From contig NZ_LGED01000269.1 of assembly GCF_001280085.1 (NCBI RefSeq), positions 186,001 to 250,000 on the forward strand: a DNA stretch of 64,000 nt, read 5' to 3'. Position numbers and translations under genes: made by a program. The stretch comes from Saccharothrix sp. NRRL B-16348. Lineage in GTDB: Bacteria; Actinomycetota; Actinomycetes; Mycobacteriales; Pseudonocardiaceae. Under the pieces are notes generated by a model, which searched no databases, was not told the DNA's origin, and worked only from the letters and a program-made list of their open reading frames with translations. Below, in pieces: positions 28,964 through 37,800 of this stretch. Numbering within the stretch: the stretch's first letter is position 1; the number at the start of each line of letters is the position of its first letter.

Positions 28964-29818
28964 TCAGTTCACCCGGATGCGGCGCTGTTCGGCGGGGCGC
29001 TTGGTCGGCAGGTCGGCGGAAGCCAGCAGGGCCAACTTGTCCGCGTCGCCGGACCCGGCGTCCGGGTGGTACACCACGAGCATCAGGCCCTCCGTGCCGC
29101 CGATGCCCAGCCGTTCCCGGTTGAGGGTCAACTCCCCGACCTGCGGGTGGTTGATCCGGATCGGCGTGCCGCGCTGCCCGCGCACTTCGTGGCGGGCCCA
29201 GAGCCGGCGGAACCGGGGGCTCGCCCGGGACAGTTCCCCGGTCAGCTCGACGAAGCGGGGATCGTCGACGTCGTTTCCCACGGACTGCCGCAGGTTCGCG
29301 ACGAAGCATTCCGTGACGGCTTCCCAATCCGGGTACAACGCCTGCTCGGCCGGGTCCAGGAACATGTCCCTCAGCTGATTCCCGCCCACCACGAGACCGG
29401 GGGAAAGCGCTCGGGCGAGCGAGTTCGAGGCCAGGACGTCGAAATACCTGCCTTCGATGAAAGCGGGCTGGACCAGGGAGTCCAACAGCTTGAGCGCGCC
29501 GGGCGGCGGGACCTCCTCGCGTCGGCGCCTGCGCTGCCGCGGCGCCTCCGACACCAACGTCATCAGGTGGGCCACGTGGTCGTCGTCCAGGTGGAGCACG
29601 CGCGCGATCGACTCGAGCACCTGCACGGACGGGTTGCGGTCGCGGCCCCGCTCCAACCGCAGGTAGTAGTCGGCGCTGATGCCGGCGAGCAGCGCGACTT
29701 CCTCGCGCCGCAGCCCCGGCACCCGCCGGACGCCGACCTCGGGGATGCCCGCCTGCTTGGGCGTCACGAGCTCCCGCCGAGCACGCAGGTACGCGCCGAG
29801 GGCGTTCGTCCCGCTCAC
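28964..29818 (-). CDS. XRE-family regulator with MmyB-like ligand domain
   Basis: 284 residues. The HTH (about 10-75) reads LGAYLRARRELVTPKQAG, then VPGLRREEVALLAGISADYYLRLERGR, the hallmark of this family. The C-terminal half is an MmyB-like domain (DVLASNSLARALSPG, LWARHEVRGQRGTPIRINHP, VGELTLNRERL), related to PAS folds and thought to bind fatty-acid-type ligands. Such regulators are usually divergent from an oxidoreductase gene, here an SDR at 29959, which is the likely target. The conserved N-terminus starts at 29818. Confidence 0.9.
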   Translation of the reverse strand: MSGTNALGAYLRARRELVTPKQAGIPEVGVRRVPGLRREEVALLAGISADYYLRLERGRDRNPSVQVLESIARVLHLDDDHVAHLMTLVSEAPRQRRRRREEVPPPGALKLLDSLVQPAFIEGRYFDVLASNSLARALSPGLVVGGNQLRDMFLDPAEQALYPDWEAVTECFVANLRQSVGNDVDDPRFVELTGELSRASPRFRRLWARHEVRGQRGTPIRINHPQVGELTLNRERLGIGGTEGLMLVVYHPDAGSGDADKLALLASADLPTKRPAEQRRIRVN

Positions 29819-29915
29819 GAGACCGGCCCGGGACTCGGTGAGGCGGACAGAGGGGGTCCTGTCACACCCCCGGCTCGAGAGGGCTCTGGGTGACGCTCGC
29901 AGCCGTGCATAGCGT

Positions 29916-29929
29916 GGTCAACGGTCAAC
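29916..29929. promoter_or_regulatory. GGTCAAC direct repeat between the MmyB-like regulator and the SDR gene
   Basis: GGTCAACGGTCAAC is an exact 7-base tandem direct repeat, 30 bases before the SDR start. It is a candidate binding site for the divergent regulator, judged by position only. Confidence 0.4.
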
Positions 29930-29958
29930 TCGGACCAGGTATTTCGAGGGAGACGAAC

Positions 29959-30645
29959 GTGACTGTCGCACTGGTCACCGGCGCCAACAAGGGCATCGGT
30001 TTCGAAACGGCCCGACAGCTGGTGGAACTGGGGCACGTCGTCTACATCGGCGCCCGTGACGTCGAGCGGGGCGGTAAGGCCGCGGCGGCGTTGGGCGCAC
30101 GATTCGTGCAACTCGACGTCACCGACGACGAATCGGTGAAGAGCGCGTTGGCGACGATCGGTTCGGACGAGGGCAAGCTCGACGTCCTGGTGCACAACGC
30201 GGGCATCCTCGACACCGGAGTGGTCGACGGTCCCACGGCCCTGCGGGTCTTCGACACCAACGCGGTGGGGATCGTGCGCGTCACGGAGGCCGCGATCCCG
30301 CTGCTGCGCAACTCCCCGAACCCCAGGGTGGTCACCGTGTCGAGCAGCGCCGGGTCGTTCTGGGCGGTGAACAACCCCGACCGGCCGGAGTTCCACCTGA
30401 GGGCCGCGCTCTACTCGGCGTCCAAGGCGGCGGCCACCATGCTGACGGTCCAGTACGCCAAGTCCGAGCCGGGCATCAAGTTCAACGCGCTCGAGCCCGG
30501 CTTCACCGCCACCGACATGACCGCGGCGTTCGACGGCGGGAGGTCACCCGAGGAGAGCGCGAGGACCGTCGTGCGCCTGGCGACTCTCGACGCGGACGGT
30601 CCGACGGGCACGTTCCAGGACGAAACCGGCGACCTGCGCTGGTAG
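29959..30645 (+). CDS. short-chain dehydrogenase/reductase
   Basis: A 228-residue NAD(P)-dependent oxidoreductase with a Rossmann fold: TGANKGIGFE (GxxxGxG cofactor loop, residues 7-16), NAG in LVHNAGILD, the catalytic Ser in VTVSSSAGSF and YSASK as YxxxK. It belongs to the carbonyl reductase-like branch; the substrate is unknown. GTG 29959 is preceded by GAGGGAGACGAAC. Its 3' end overlaps, on the other strand, the extended frame of the broken response regulator. It is the probable target of the divergent MmyB-like regulator. Confidence 0.9.
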   Translation: MTVALVTGANKGIGFETARQLVELGHVVYIGARDVERGGKAAAALGARFVQLDVTDDESVKSALATIGSDEGKLDVLVHNAGILDTGVVDGPTALRVFDTNAVGIVRVTEAAIPLLRNSPNPRVVTVSSSAGSFWAVNNPDRPEFHLRAALYSASKAAATMLTVQYAKSEPGIKFNALEPGFTATDMTAAFDGGRSPEESARTVVRLATLDADGPTGTFQDETGDLRW

Positions 30646-31289
30646 GGGCGTGCCGACCAGGCCGTCCTCCAGCGCGCGTTGGTACAGCTCCACCGCCGAC
30701 CCCGCGGCACGTCCCGCCGCCCGGTACTTGCCGCGGATGCGTTCGAGGTAGGTCTTCACCGTGCCCTCCGACAGGCCGAGCGACCGGGCGACCGGGCGAC
30801 CGCGCGCCGGGTCCGACCCTTCGCGATGCCGAGCAGCACCTCGACCTCGCGGTGCGACAGGAGCGGTCGCCGGGCGGGAACCGCGAGCAGGGTGTCCTGG
30901 GCCAGGCGCCGGGTGAGGTAGTGCTCGCCGGCGGCCACCGACACGACGCCTTCCACCAGGTCGGAGAGCGGAGCGCGCTTGGACACGTAGCCCTTCGCGC
31001 CCGCCTCCAAGGCGGCCCGCACGACGTCCGGCGACTCGTCGGCGCTGTGCACGATGACGCGGACACCGGCGGCGCGGAGGCCGGCGATGTCCTCCGCCGC
31101 CGAGGTGGGCGCCGGGTCGAGCAGGACCACCGCGGGCGGTGGGGCCGGCAGGTCCGCCACCGACCGCACCGCCGCGACGACGCTGATGCGCCTGCCCGGC
31201 TGGTGCTCCAGCCAGAGCGCCGCACCGTCGCGGTACATGGAGTGGTCGTCGACCAGCCCCACCTCGATCGGCACGAAGCCGTCCGGCAT
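30544..31289 (-). pseudogene. LuxR-type response regulator broken by an 8-base tandem duplication
   Basis: The N-terminal part (ATG 31289) has a receiver-like domain (VGLVDDHSMYRDG, the phospho-site Asp in VVLLDPAP, Lys in YVSKRAP). It runs into LuxR HTH sequence LSHREVEVLLGIAKGRTRR, then leaves frame and stops at 30756. The lost half (VARSLGLSEGTVKTYLERI) continues in the next frame. The shift coincides with CGACCGGG repeated in tandem at 30781-30796; removing one copy restores a standard LuxR helix. The gene is therefore a recent pseudogene, a phase-variable switch or a sequencing error. The restored frame would run to 30544, across the SDR stop. Confidence 0.8.
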
Positions 31290-31466
31290 GCTCGCCCCCA
31301 ATACCGTCGCTGTCACCCTGTTCGACGCGCGGGAACGCCCACGGTTGCCGACGAGGTGCCGGTCGAACGGCGGACACCCGGTGACGGCCGGACCGCCGAC
31401 TCGCCACCGACCCGGCCCGCCCGCACTCTCAGGTCCCGTTCAGCAACACCGGGCAAGGGAGACGAC

Positions 31467-32591
31467 GTGCGAAGACTCTGGACCTCGTTAGTGATCGCAG
31501 TGGTGGCGGCGGGCGTCGTGACGCCGGGCTCCGCGAGCGCCGACACCGGGCCGGTGCGCGGCGCGGGCTACGTGTGGGCGGACAACCCGACCGCCGCGTC
31601 GTACACACCGGCGCCCGCCTACCAGATGAACAGCGTCGGCATCACGACGAGGAACACGATCACCAGGCTGGCCACCGGGCGGTACTCGGTGCGCTTCACG
31701 CGGCTCGGTGTCCGCGGCGGCGTCGCCCACGCCACCGCGTACGGCGCCGACACCCACCAGTGCAAGATCGAGGGCTGGTCGCCGTCCGGCGACGACCAGA
31801 ACGTCGTCGTCCGCTGCCACACCCTCGCCGGCGCGCCGGTCGACACCCGGTTCACCGCGAGCTTCACCAGCAACAAGTACTGGAACGGCTGGGAGTACGG
31901 CCGCACGTACCCCGGCGCCTACCTGTACCACGGCGACCCGACCAGCCCGAACTCCACGCCCTCGTCGTACTACCAGTACAACTCGATGGGCGGCGTCAAC
32001 ACCGTCTCCCGCGTCGGCGTCGGCGCCTACTCCGCGTTCCTGCCCGCCATCGGGCACGCGGTGACCGGCGGGCACGCCCTGGTGACCGCCTACGGCTCGG
32101 CCGCCGAGCGGTGCAAGGTGGTCAACTTCGGCTGGACGTCGCCGTCCACGACGATCAAGGTCAACGTCCGGTGCTTCACGGCCGCGGGCACACGGGCCGA
32201 CTCCCGGTTCGTGCTGACGTTCACCGACCGCACCAACACGCTCGGCCTCGACGGCTGCTGCAACCCGAACGGCCACCAGTCCGGCTACGCGCTGGCCAAC
32301 GACCCCACAGCCGCGTCGTACTCGCCGAGCGCTTCGTACCAGCACGAAGTCCCGACGGGCGGCGCGACCGCGACCCGCGCCGGCACGGGCAACTACTCGC
32401 TGCGGTTCGCCCACGCCGACCTCGGCACGGGCAGCGTGCACGTGGTGGCCGCCGGGTGGACCGCCGAGTTCTGCAAGGTCGCCCACTGGAACCCGAGCAG
32501 CGGGATCAACGTCCGCTGCTTCAACGCCGCGGGCGCGCCCGTCGACACCCCGTACGACCTGGACTACACCGGGCCGTGGCTCCTGGGCTGA
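31467..32591 (+). CDS. secreted protein with three ~110-residue repeats, unknown function
   Basis: 374 residues. A Sec signal peptide (MRRLWTSLVIAVVAAGVVTP, ending near SASAD) precedes three copies of a domain at about 33-145, 150-255 and 265-374. Each has G-Y-x-x-x-x-(D/N)-x-P-T, aromatic beta strands, a CK(V/I) cysteine and a second cysteine in VRC(F/H), then an AG-type turn. The two cysteines per repeat could form a disulfide. I do not recognise the family; an all-beta extracellular domain is likely. GTG 31467 is preceded by AAGGGAG. It ends at a strong bidirectional terminator. Confidence 0.75.
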   Translation: MRRLWTSLVIAVVAAGVVTPGSASADTGPVRGAGYVWADNPTAASYTPAPAYQMNSVGITTRNTITRLATGRYSVRFTRLGVRGGVAHATAYGADTHQCKIEGWSPSGDDQNVVVRCHTLAGAPVDTRFTASFTSNKYWNGWEYGRTYPGAYLYHGDPTSPNSTPSSYYQYNSMGGVNTVSRVGVGAYSAFLPAIGHAVTGGHALVTAYGSAAERCKVVNFGWTSPSTTIKVNVRCFTAAGTRADSRFVLTFTDRTNTLGLDGCCNPNGHQSGYALANDPTAASYSPSASYQHEVPTGGATATRAGTGNYSLRFAHADLGTGSVHVVAAGWTAEFCKVAHWNPSSGINVRCFNAAGAPVDTPYDLDYTGPWLLG

Positions 32592-32598
32592 ACGCGAA

Positions 32599-32642
32599 CC
32601 GCCGCAAGGGCGCCGCGGGGATTGCGGCGCCCTGTGCGGCGG
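32599..32642. terminator. strong bidirectional terminator before gdh
   Basis: CCGCCGCAAGGGCGCCGC (32599-32616) pairs with 32624-32642 across a 7-base loop (GGGGATT), with a single bulged base. It fills the 55-base gap between the convergent stop codons of the secreted-repeat gene and gdh. Confidence 0.88.
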
Positions 32643-32646
32643 AACG

Positions 32647-35600
32647 TCAGCGGATCATGCTGCGCACCTGGCGGGCGGCCACGGACAGCGTGGCCAGATC
32701 CAGCTTGCTGACCCGGTTGATCTCCGCCAACGCGGCCCGCGCCCTGCCCAGGCGCGAGGAGTTGGCCTGCTCCCACTTCTCGATCTTCTCCTCCGGGGTG
32801 TCGCCCGGGTCCGCCGACCGCAGCACGTCGATCGTGATCGACCGCAACGACGAGTAGAAGTCGTCGCGCAACGCCAGGCGCGCCAGCGAGTGCCAGCGGT
32901 TCAGGCGTTCCAGGCTCGACACCGAGCTGAGCATCCGGTCGACGTCCAAGTGCTCCGACAGCGCGAAGTACACCTCCGCCGTCTCCTCGTGCGTGCGCTC
33001 CTGGCCGGTCGCGCCCTCGCCCTCCTCGCGCTCGGCGAGTTCGGCGACCTCGGTGACGTCCAGCAGCCCGTAGGTGAACAGCAGCCCGGCGATCCGCCGC
33101 GCCAACCCGACCGGCACGCCGTGGCCGACCAGCCGCTCGACGTGCTCGATCACGGACTCCTTCTCGTGGCCCTGGAGCAGGTCGAGCGCGCGCGGCGCCA
33201 GCGCGGCGACCACGGGGGCGAACCGGCTGATCGTGGACCCGACCGCCAACGGCTGCGGCCGGTTGGTGAGCAGCCAGCGCGACGCGCGGTCCAGCAGGCG
33301 GCGCGTCTCCAGCACCATGTCGTCCTGCACGTCGGTCGGCACGACGTTGTCCAGCGCCCGGATCTCCCGCCACACCGACGGCAGGTCGTAGATCGCGGTC
33401 ACCACGGTGTACGCGCGCACCGCGTCCGTCGCCGACGCGCTGATCTCCTCGGCCAGCCGGAACGCGTACGACACGCCGCCGCCGTCCACGACCTCGTTGA
33501 CCAGCACGGTCGTGATGATCTCGCGGGACAGCGGGTGGCTGCCGATGGCGTCGGCGAACCGTTCCCGCAGCTCGCTCGGGAAGTAGTCGGGCAGCCGGCG
33601 GGCCAGCACGTCGATCGTCGGCAGGTCGCTGGCCAGCACCTCCTCCTTCAGCGCCAGCTTCACGTGCGCGAGCAGCGTGGCCAGCTCCGGCGAGGTGAGG
33701 CCGTCGCCCGCCTTCTCCAGCGCCTTGAACTCCGCCGTGCTCGGCAGTGCCTCGAGCGAGCGGTCGAGCACGCCGCGCTGTTCGAGGTCGGCGACCAGGC
33801 GCGCGTGCACCGACAGCATCGGCGCGGCGTGGGCGCGGGAGACGCCGAGGACGGCGTTCTGCGAGTAGTTGTCGGCCAGCACCAGCTCGCCGACCTCGTC
33901 GGTCATCTGGCCCAGCAGCTCGTTGCGCTGCCCCTGGTCGAGCTTGCCGTCGCGGACCAGCTCGTCCAGCAGGATCTTGATGTTGACCTCGTGGTCGGAG
34001 CAGTCCACACCGGCCGAGTTGTCCAGCGCGTCGGTGTTGACCTTGCCGCCGTTGCGGGCGAACTCGATCCGGCCGCGCTGGGTCAGGCCCAGGTTGCCGC
34101 CCTCGCCGACGACCTTCACCCGCAGGTCCGCGCCGTTGACCCGGATCGCGTCGTTGGCCTTGTCGCCGACCTCGGCGTGCGACTCGGCGCCCGCCTTGAC
34201 GTACGTGCCGATGCCGCCGTTCCACAGCAGGTCGACCGGCGCCAGCAGGATCGCCTTCATCAGCTCCTGCGGCGACAGCTTCACCACGCCTTCGGGCAGC
34301 CCCAGGGCTTCCCGTGCCTGCGCGCTGACCGGGATCGACTTGGCCGTGCGCGGCCACACGCCGCCGCCCTCGCTGATCAGCGAGCGGTCGTAGTCGTCCC
34401 ACGACGAGCGGGGCAGCTCGAACAGCCGCTTGCGCTCGGCGAAGCTCGCCGCGGCGGTCGGGTCCGGGTCGATGAAGATGTGCCGGTGGTCGAACGCGGC
34501 CACCAGCCGGATGTGCTCCGACAGCAGCATGCCGTTGCCGAACACGTCACCGGACATGTCGCCGACGCCGACGACCGAGAACTCCTCGGACTGCGTGTCC
34601 GTGCCCAGCTCGCGGAAGTGCCGCTTCACGCTCTCCCACGCGCCCTTGGCCGTGATGCCCATGGCCTTGTGGTCGTAGCCGACGGAACCGCCGGACGCGA
34701 ACGCGTCACCCAGCCAGAAGCCGTAGGACTTCGACACCTCGTTGGCGATGTCGGAGAACGACGCCGTGCCCTTGTCTGCCGCGACCACCAGGTACGAGTC
34801 GTCGCCGTCGTGCCGGACGACCTGCGGCGCGGGCAGCACCGTGCCGGAGTTGAGGTTGTCGGTCAGGTCGAGCAGGCCGGAGATGAACTGCCGGTAGCAG
34901 GCGATGCCCTCGGCCAGCAGCGACTCGCGGTCGTGACCGGGGTCGCCCGTCGGCGCGGGCGGGCGCTTCAGCACGAAGCCGCCCTTCGCGCCGACCGGCA
35001 CGATCACCGCGTTCTTCACCGCCTGCGCCTTCACCAGGCCCAGGATCTCGGTGCGGAAGTCCTCACGCCGGTCGGACCAGCGCAACCCGCCGCGGGCCAC
35101 CGGGCCGAACCGCAGGTGCACGCCCTCCAGCCGCGGCGAGTACACGAAGATCTCGAACCGCGGCCGCGGCTGCGGCAGGTCCGGGATCGCGCGCGGGTTC
35201 AGCTTGACCGCCAGGTACGGGCGCGGGTTGCCGTCGACGTCGCGGACGAAGTAGTTCGTGCGCAGCGTCGCCTGCACCAGCGTGAGCAGGCTGCGCAGGA
35301 TGCGGTCCGCGTCCAGGCTGGTCACGTCGTCGATCATCGCGGTGATCTCGTCGACCAGGTGCTCGGTGCGGCCGGCGCGCTGCTCGTCGGACAGGGCCGG
35401 GTCGAACCGCGCCTCGAACAGCCCCACCAGGGCCGTGGCGACCTCGGTGTGCGCCAGGACGGCGTCCTCGATGTAGTCCTGGCTGTACGGCGTGCCCGCC
35501 TGGCGCAGGTACTTGGCGTAGGCGCGCAGCATCGCGGCCTGCTGCCACGTGACGCCCGCCTTGAGCACGAGCGTGTTGAAGCCGTCCACCTCGGCCTCAC

Positions 35601-37605
35601 CGCGCCAGGCGGCGGCGAACGCGTCCTGGAAGCGGGTGCGGACCGACTCGATGTCCTCGCCGGACAGCTTGTCCAGCGTGACCTGGTCGATGCGCAGGCC
35701 GAAGTCGTAGATCCAGCACTCCACGCCGTCGTCGCGGGACAGCTCGTACGGCCGCTCGTCCACCACGACCACGCCCATGCGCTGCAACATCGGCAGCACG
35801 TCGGACAGCGTCAGCCGGGCGCCGACCAGGAACAGCTTGAACCGCCGTTCACCCGGCTCCGCGTCACGCGGCGTGTAGAACACCAGGTCCAGGTCGCCGC
35901 GTCGGAGCGCCTCGATGCGCCGGAAGTCCGCGAGGCCCTCGGCCGCGGTGAAGTCCTCCTTGTAGGCCTCGGGGAACGCCGCCGCGAACCGCTGGCCCTG
36001 CTCGGACGACGACTCCGTGCCCAGGGTCGTGCCGCGGTCCTCCAGGACCGCCTCGACCATCCGGTCGTCCCAGGAGCGCACGGCCTCGGCCAGCAACTGC
36101 TGGATGTAGCCCGTGTCCGGCTCGACGTGGCGGCTCGGGTCGGTGTGCACGGTGAAGTGCACGCGGGCCAGCGCCGACTCGCCGACGCGGGCGCTGTACT
36201 CCAGGTTCACGCCGCCGAGCTGGTCGATCAGCACCTCCTGCATGGCCAGCCGCGACGTCGTCGTGTAGCGGTCGCGCGGCAGGTAGACCAGGCAGGAGTA
36301 GAAGCGGCCGTACGGGTCGCGGCGCAGGAACAGGCGCAGCCGGCGGCGTTCGGCGAGCGCGATCACGCCCGTCACGGTCTGGTAGAGCGTGTCCGTGTCG
36401 ACCGAGAACAGCTCGGTGCGCGGGTAGTTCTGGATCACTTCGAGCATCCGCTGGCCCGAGTACGAGTGCAGCGGGAAACCGGCGCGGTGGATGACGTCGC
36501 GGACCCGGCGCTCGATGGCCGGGATGTCCAGCACGTCCTCGTGCAGCGCCGTGGTCGAGAAGACACCCAGGAACCGGTGCTCGCCGGACACGTTCCCCTC
36601 GGCGTCGAAGGTCTTCACGCCGACGTAATAGGGGTACACCGACCGGTGCACGCTCGACTGCGCGCTGGCCTGCGTCAGGACCAGCAGTTCGGGTGACAGT
36701 GCCTGGGCGCCCGCGTCCGGGCCCGCGGTCAGGCTGCGCGCCGCGAGGCTGTCCTGTCTGAGCACACCCAGACCACTCGCCAGCACGGCCCTGAGCGCGG
36801 GTTCGCCGTCCGTGGCCGGGTCGTCGTGGACCAGCTCGTACTGGCGGTAGCCGAGGAACGTGAAGTGGTCGTCGGCCAGCCAGCGCAGCAGGTTCGCGCC
36901 GTCCTGCACCTCGTGGCTGGGCAGCGGCGGCGGTTCGGACTCCAGCAGCTCGGCCAGGTGCCCCGCCATGCCGGCCATCTTGTCGGTGTCCTCGACGACC
37001 TCGCGGACGTCGTTGAGCACGGTGTGCAGCTTGGTCTCCAGCTCACGCGCCCGGTCCGGGTCGGTGAGCAGGTCCACCTCGACGTACATCCACGACTCGG
37101 CCAGCGCGTCACCCGGCGGGTTGGCCGGGTCCGCGGTCGGCAGGACCTCCTGGAGCGCGCCCGTCACCAGGTCCCGGCGCACCACGACGATCGGGTGCAC
37201 CACCCGTTGCACCTGCACGCCGCCGCGGGTCAGCTCGGAGGCCACCGAGTCGACCAGGTACGGCATGTCGTCGGTGACCACCTGCACCACCGTGGCCGGA
37301 CACGTCCAGCCGTCGTGCGCGCGGGTCGGGTTGAGGATCCGCACCACCGGGCGGCCGGGCACGCGGGTCTCGGCGAGCTGGTAGTTCGAGCGCACCGCGC
37401 CGACCAGGTCGACCGGGTCGTCGTCGTTGACTTCCTCGGCCGGGACGTGGCGGTAGTAGAGGCGGATCAGGTCGGCCAGCTCGGGGGCGTTGGCCGCGGC
37501 ACGTTCGATCACTTCGTCACGGGCCTGTTCGGGACTGGCCGGGCGAGCCGCGCCGACGTCGCGCGCGGTGTGCTCGGATCGGGACGGGGCTCCAGTCGAG
37601 GTCAT
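32647..37605 (-). CDS. gdh: NAD-specific glutamate dehydrogenase, large (L_180) type
   Basis: Deaminates glutamate to 2-oxoglutarate with NAD+, linking nitrogen metabolism to the TCA cycle. At 1652 residues it is the 180-kDa class: ACT-like regulatory N-terminal segments, a catalytic core near residues 830-1250 with ARGGLRWSDRREDFRTE and VGAKGGFVLKRPP (substrate lysine), a nucleotide region GVGDMSGDVFGNGM, and a helical C-terminal domain. It is the syntenic equivalent of Rv2476c. In mycobacteria this enzyme is inhibited by unphosphorylated GarA; no garA lies here. The start ATG 37605 follows a 20-base inverted repeat. Confidence 0.96.
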   Translation of the reverse strand: MTSTGAPSRSEHTARDVGAARPASPEQARDEVIERAAANAPELADLIRLYYRHVPAEEVNDDDPVDLVGAVRSNYQLAETRVPGRPVVRILNPTRAHDGWTCPATVVQVVTDDMPYLVDSVASELTRGGVQVQRVVHPIVVVRRDLVTGALQEVLPTADPANPPGDALAESWMYVEVDLLTDPDRARELETKLHTVLNDVREVVEDTDKMAGMAGHLAELLESEPPPLPSHEVQDGANLLRWLADDHFTFLGYRQYELVHDDPATDGEPALRAVLASGLGVLRQDSLAARSLTAGPDAGAQALSPELLVLTQASAQSSVHRSVYPYYVGVKTFDAEGNVSGEHRFLGVFSTTALHEDVLDIPAIERRVRDVIHRAGFPLHSYSGQRMLEVIQNYPRTELFSVDTDTLYQTVTGVIALAERRRLRLFLRRDPYGRFYSCLVYLPRDRYTTTSRLAMQEVLIDQLGGVNLEYSARVGESALARVHFTVHTDPSRHVEPDTGYIQQLLAEAVRSWDDRMVEAVLEDRGTTLGTESSSEQGQRFAAAFPEAYKEDFTAAEGLADFRRIEALRRGDLDLVFYTPRDAEPGERRFKLFLVGARLTLSDVLPMLQRMGVVVVDERPYELSRDDGVECWIYDFGLRIDQVTLDKLSGEDIESVRTRFQDAFAAAWRGEAEVDGFNTLVLKAGVTWQQAAMLRAYAKYLRQAGTPYSQDYIEDAVLAHTEVATALVGLFEARFDPALSDEQRAGRTEHLVDEITAMIDDVTSLDADRILRSLLTLVQATLRTNYFVRDVDGNPRPYLAVKLNPRAIPDLPQPRPRFEIFVYSPRLEGVHLRFGPVARGGLRWSDRREDFRTEILGLVKAQAVKNAVIVPVGAKGGFVLKRPPAPTGDPGHDRESLLAEGIACYRQFISGLLDLTDNLNSGTVLPAPQVVRHDGDDSYLVVAADKGTASFSDIANEVSKSYGFWLGDAFASGGSVGYDHKAMGITAKGAWESVKRHFRELGTDTQSEEFSVVGVGDMSGDVFGNGMLLSEHIRLVAAFDHRHIFIDPDPTAAASFAERKRLFELPRSSWDDYDRSLISEGGGVWPRTAKSIPVSAQAREALGLPEGVVKLSPQELMKAILLAPVDLLWNGGIGTYVKAGAESHAEVGDKANDAIRVNGADLRVKVVGEGGNLGLTQRGRIEFARNGGKVNTDALDNSAGVDCSDHEVNIKILLDELVRDGKLDQGQRNELLGQMTDEVGELVLADNYSQNAVLGVSRAHAAPMLSVHARLVADLEQRGVLDRSLEALPSTAEFKALEKAGDGLTSPELATLLAHVKLALKEEVLASDLPTIDVLARRLPDYFPSELRERFADAIGSHPLSREIITTVLVNEVVDGGGVSYAFRLAEEISASATDAVRAYTVVTAIYDLPSVWREIRALDNVVPTDVQDDMVLETRRLLDRASRWLLTNRPQPLAVGSTISRFAPVVAALAPRALDLLQGHEKESVIEHVERLVGHGVPVGLARRIAGLLFTYGLLDVTEVAELAEREEGEGATGQERTHEETAEVYFALSEHLDVDRMLSSVSSLERLNRWHSLARLALRDDFYSSLRSITIDVLRSADPGDTPEEKIEKWEQANSSRLGRARAALAEINRVSKLDLATLSVAARQVRSMIR

Positions 37606-37625
37606 GTTCAGGCGGCTCCAGGTAT

Positions 37626-37645
37626 CCGGTACCTCTGTGTACCGG
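37626..37645. promoter_or_regulatory. inverted repeat CCGGTAC-n6-GTACCGG before gdh
   Basis: A perfect 7-base inverted repeat with a 6-base spacer, 21-40 bases upstream of the gdh start codon. The position and size suit a dimeric repressor or activator site. The regulator is not identified. Confidence 0.5.
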
Positions 37646-37751
37646 GTGTGCGCACCACTTAACCAGACGAGCGCGAACCCGTTCGCCGCAACCCTCGCAC
37701 TGAATCGAACAACTTGCCGGAAAGCCGGGAATTCACTTGTGACGTGGCCTA

Positions 37752-37777
37752 TTTCCCGCTTTGTTACCGGCGGGAAA
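37752..37777 (-). terminator. hairpin downstream of the TPR gene
   Basis: TTTCCCGC (37752-37759) and its perfect complement (37770-37777) flank a 10-base loop about 25 bases after the minus-strand stop at 37801. It would separate the ettA/TPR transcript from gdh. Confidence 0.6.
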
Positions 37778-37800
37778 CCTTATTAGAAGCTCAAATCATT

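Noticed and set aside
32890..36696. 1268-codon open frame on the plus strand inside gdh
   Set aside because: It mirrors the codon bias of gdh on the other strand and has no recognisable motif or ribosome-binding site.
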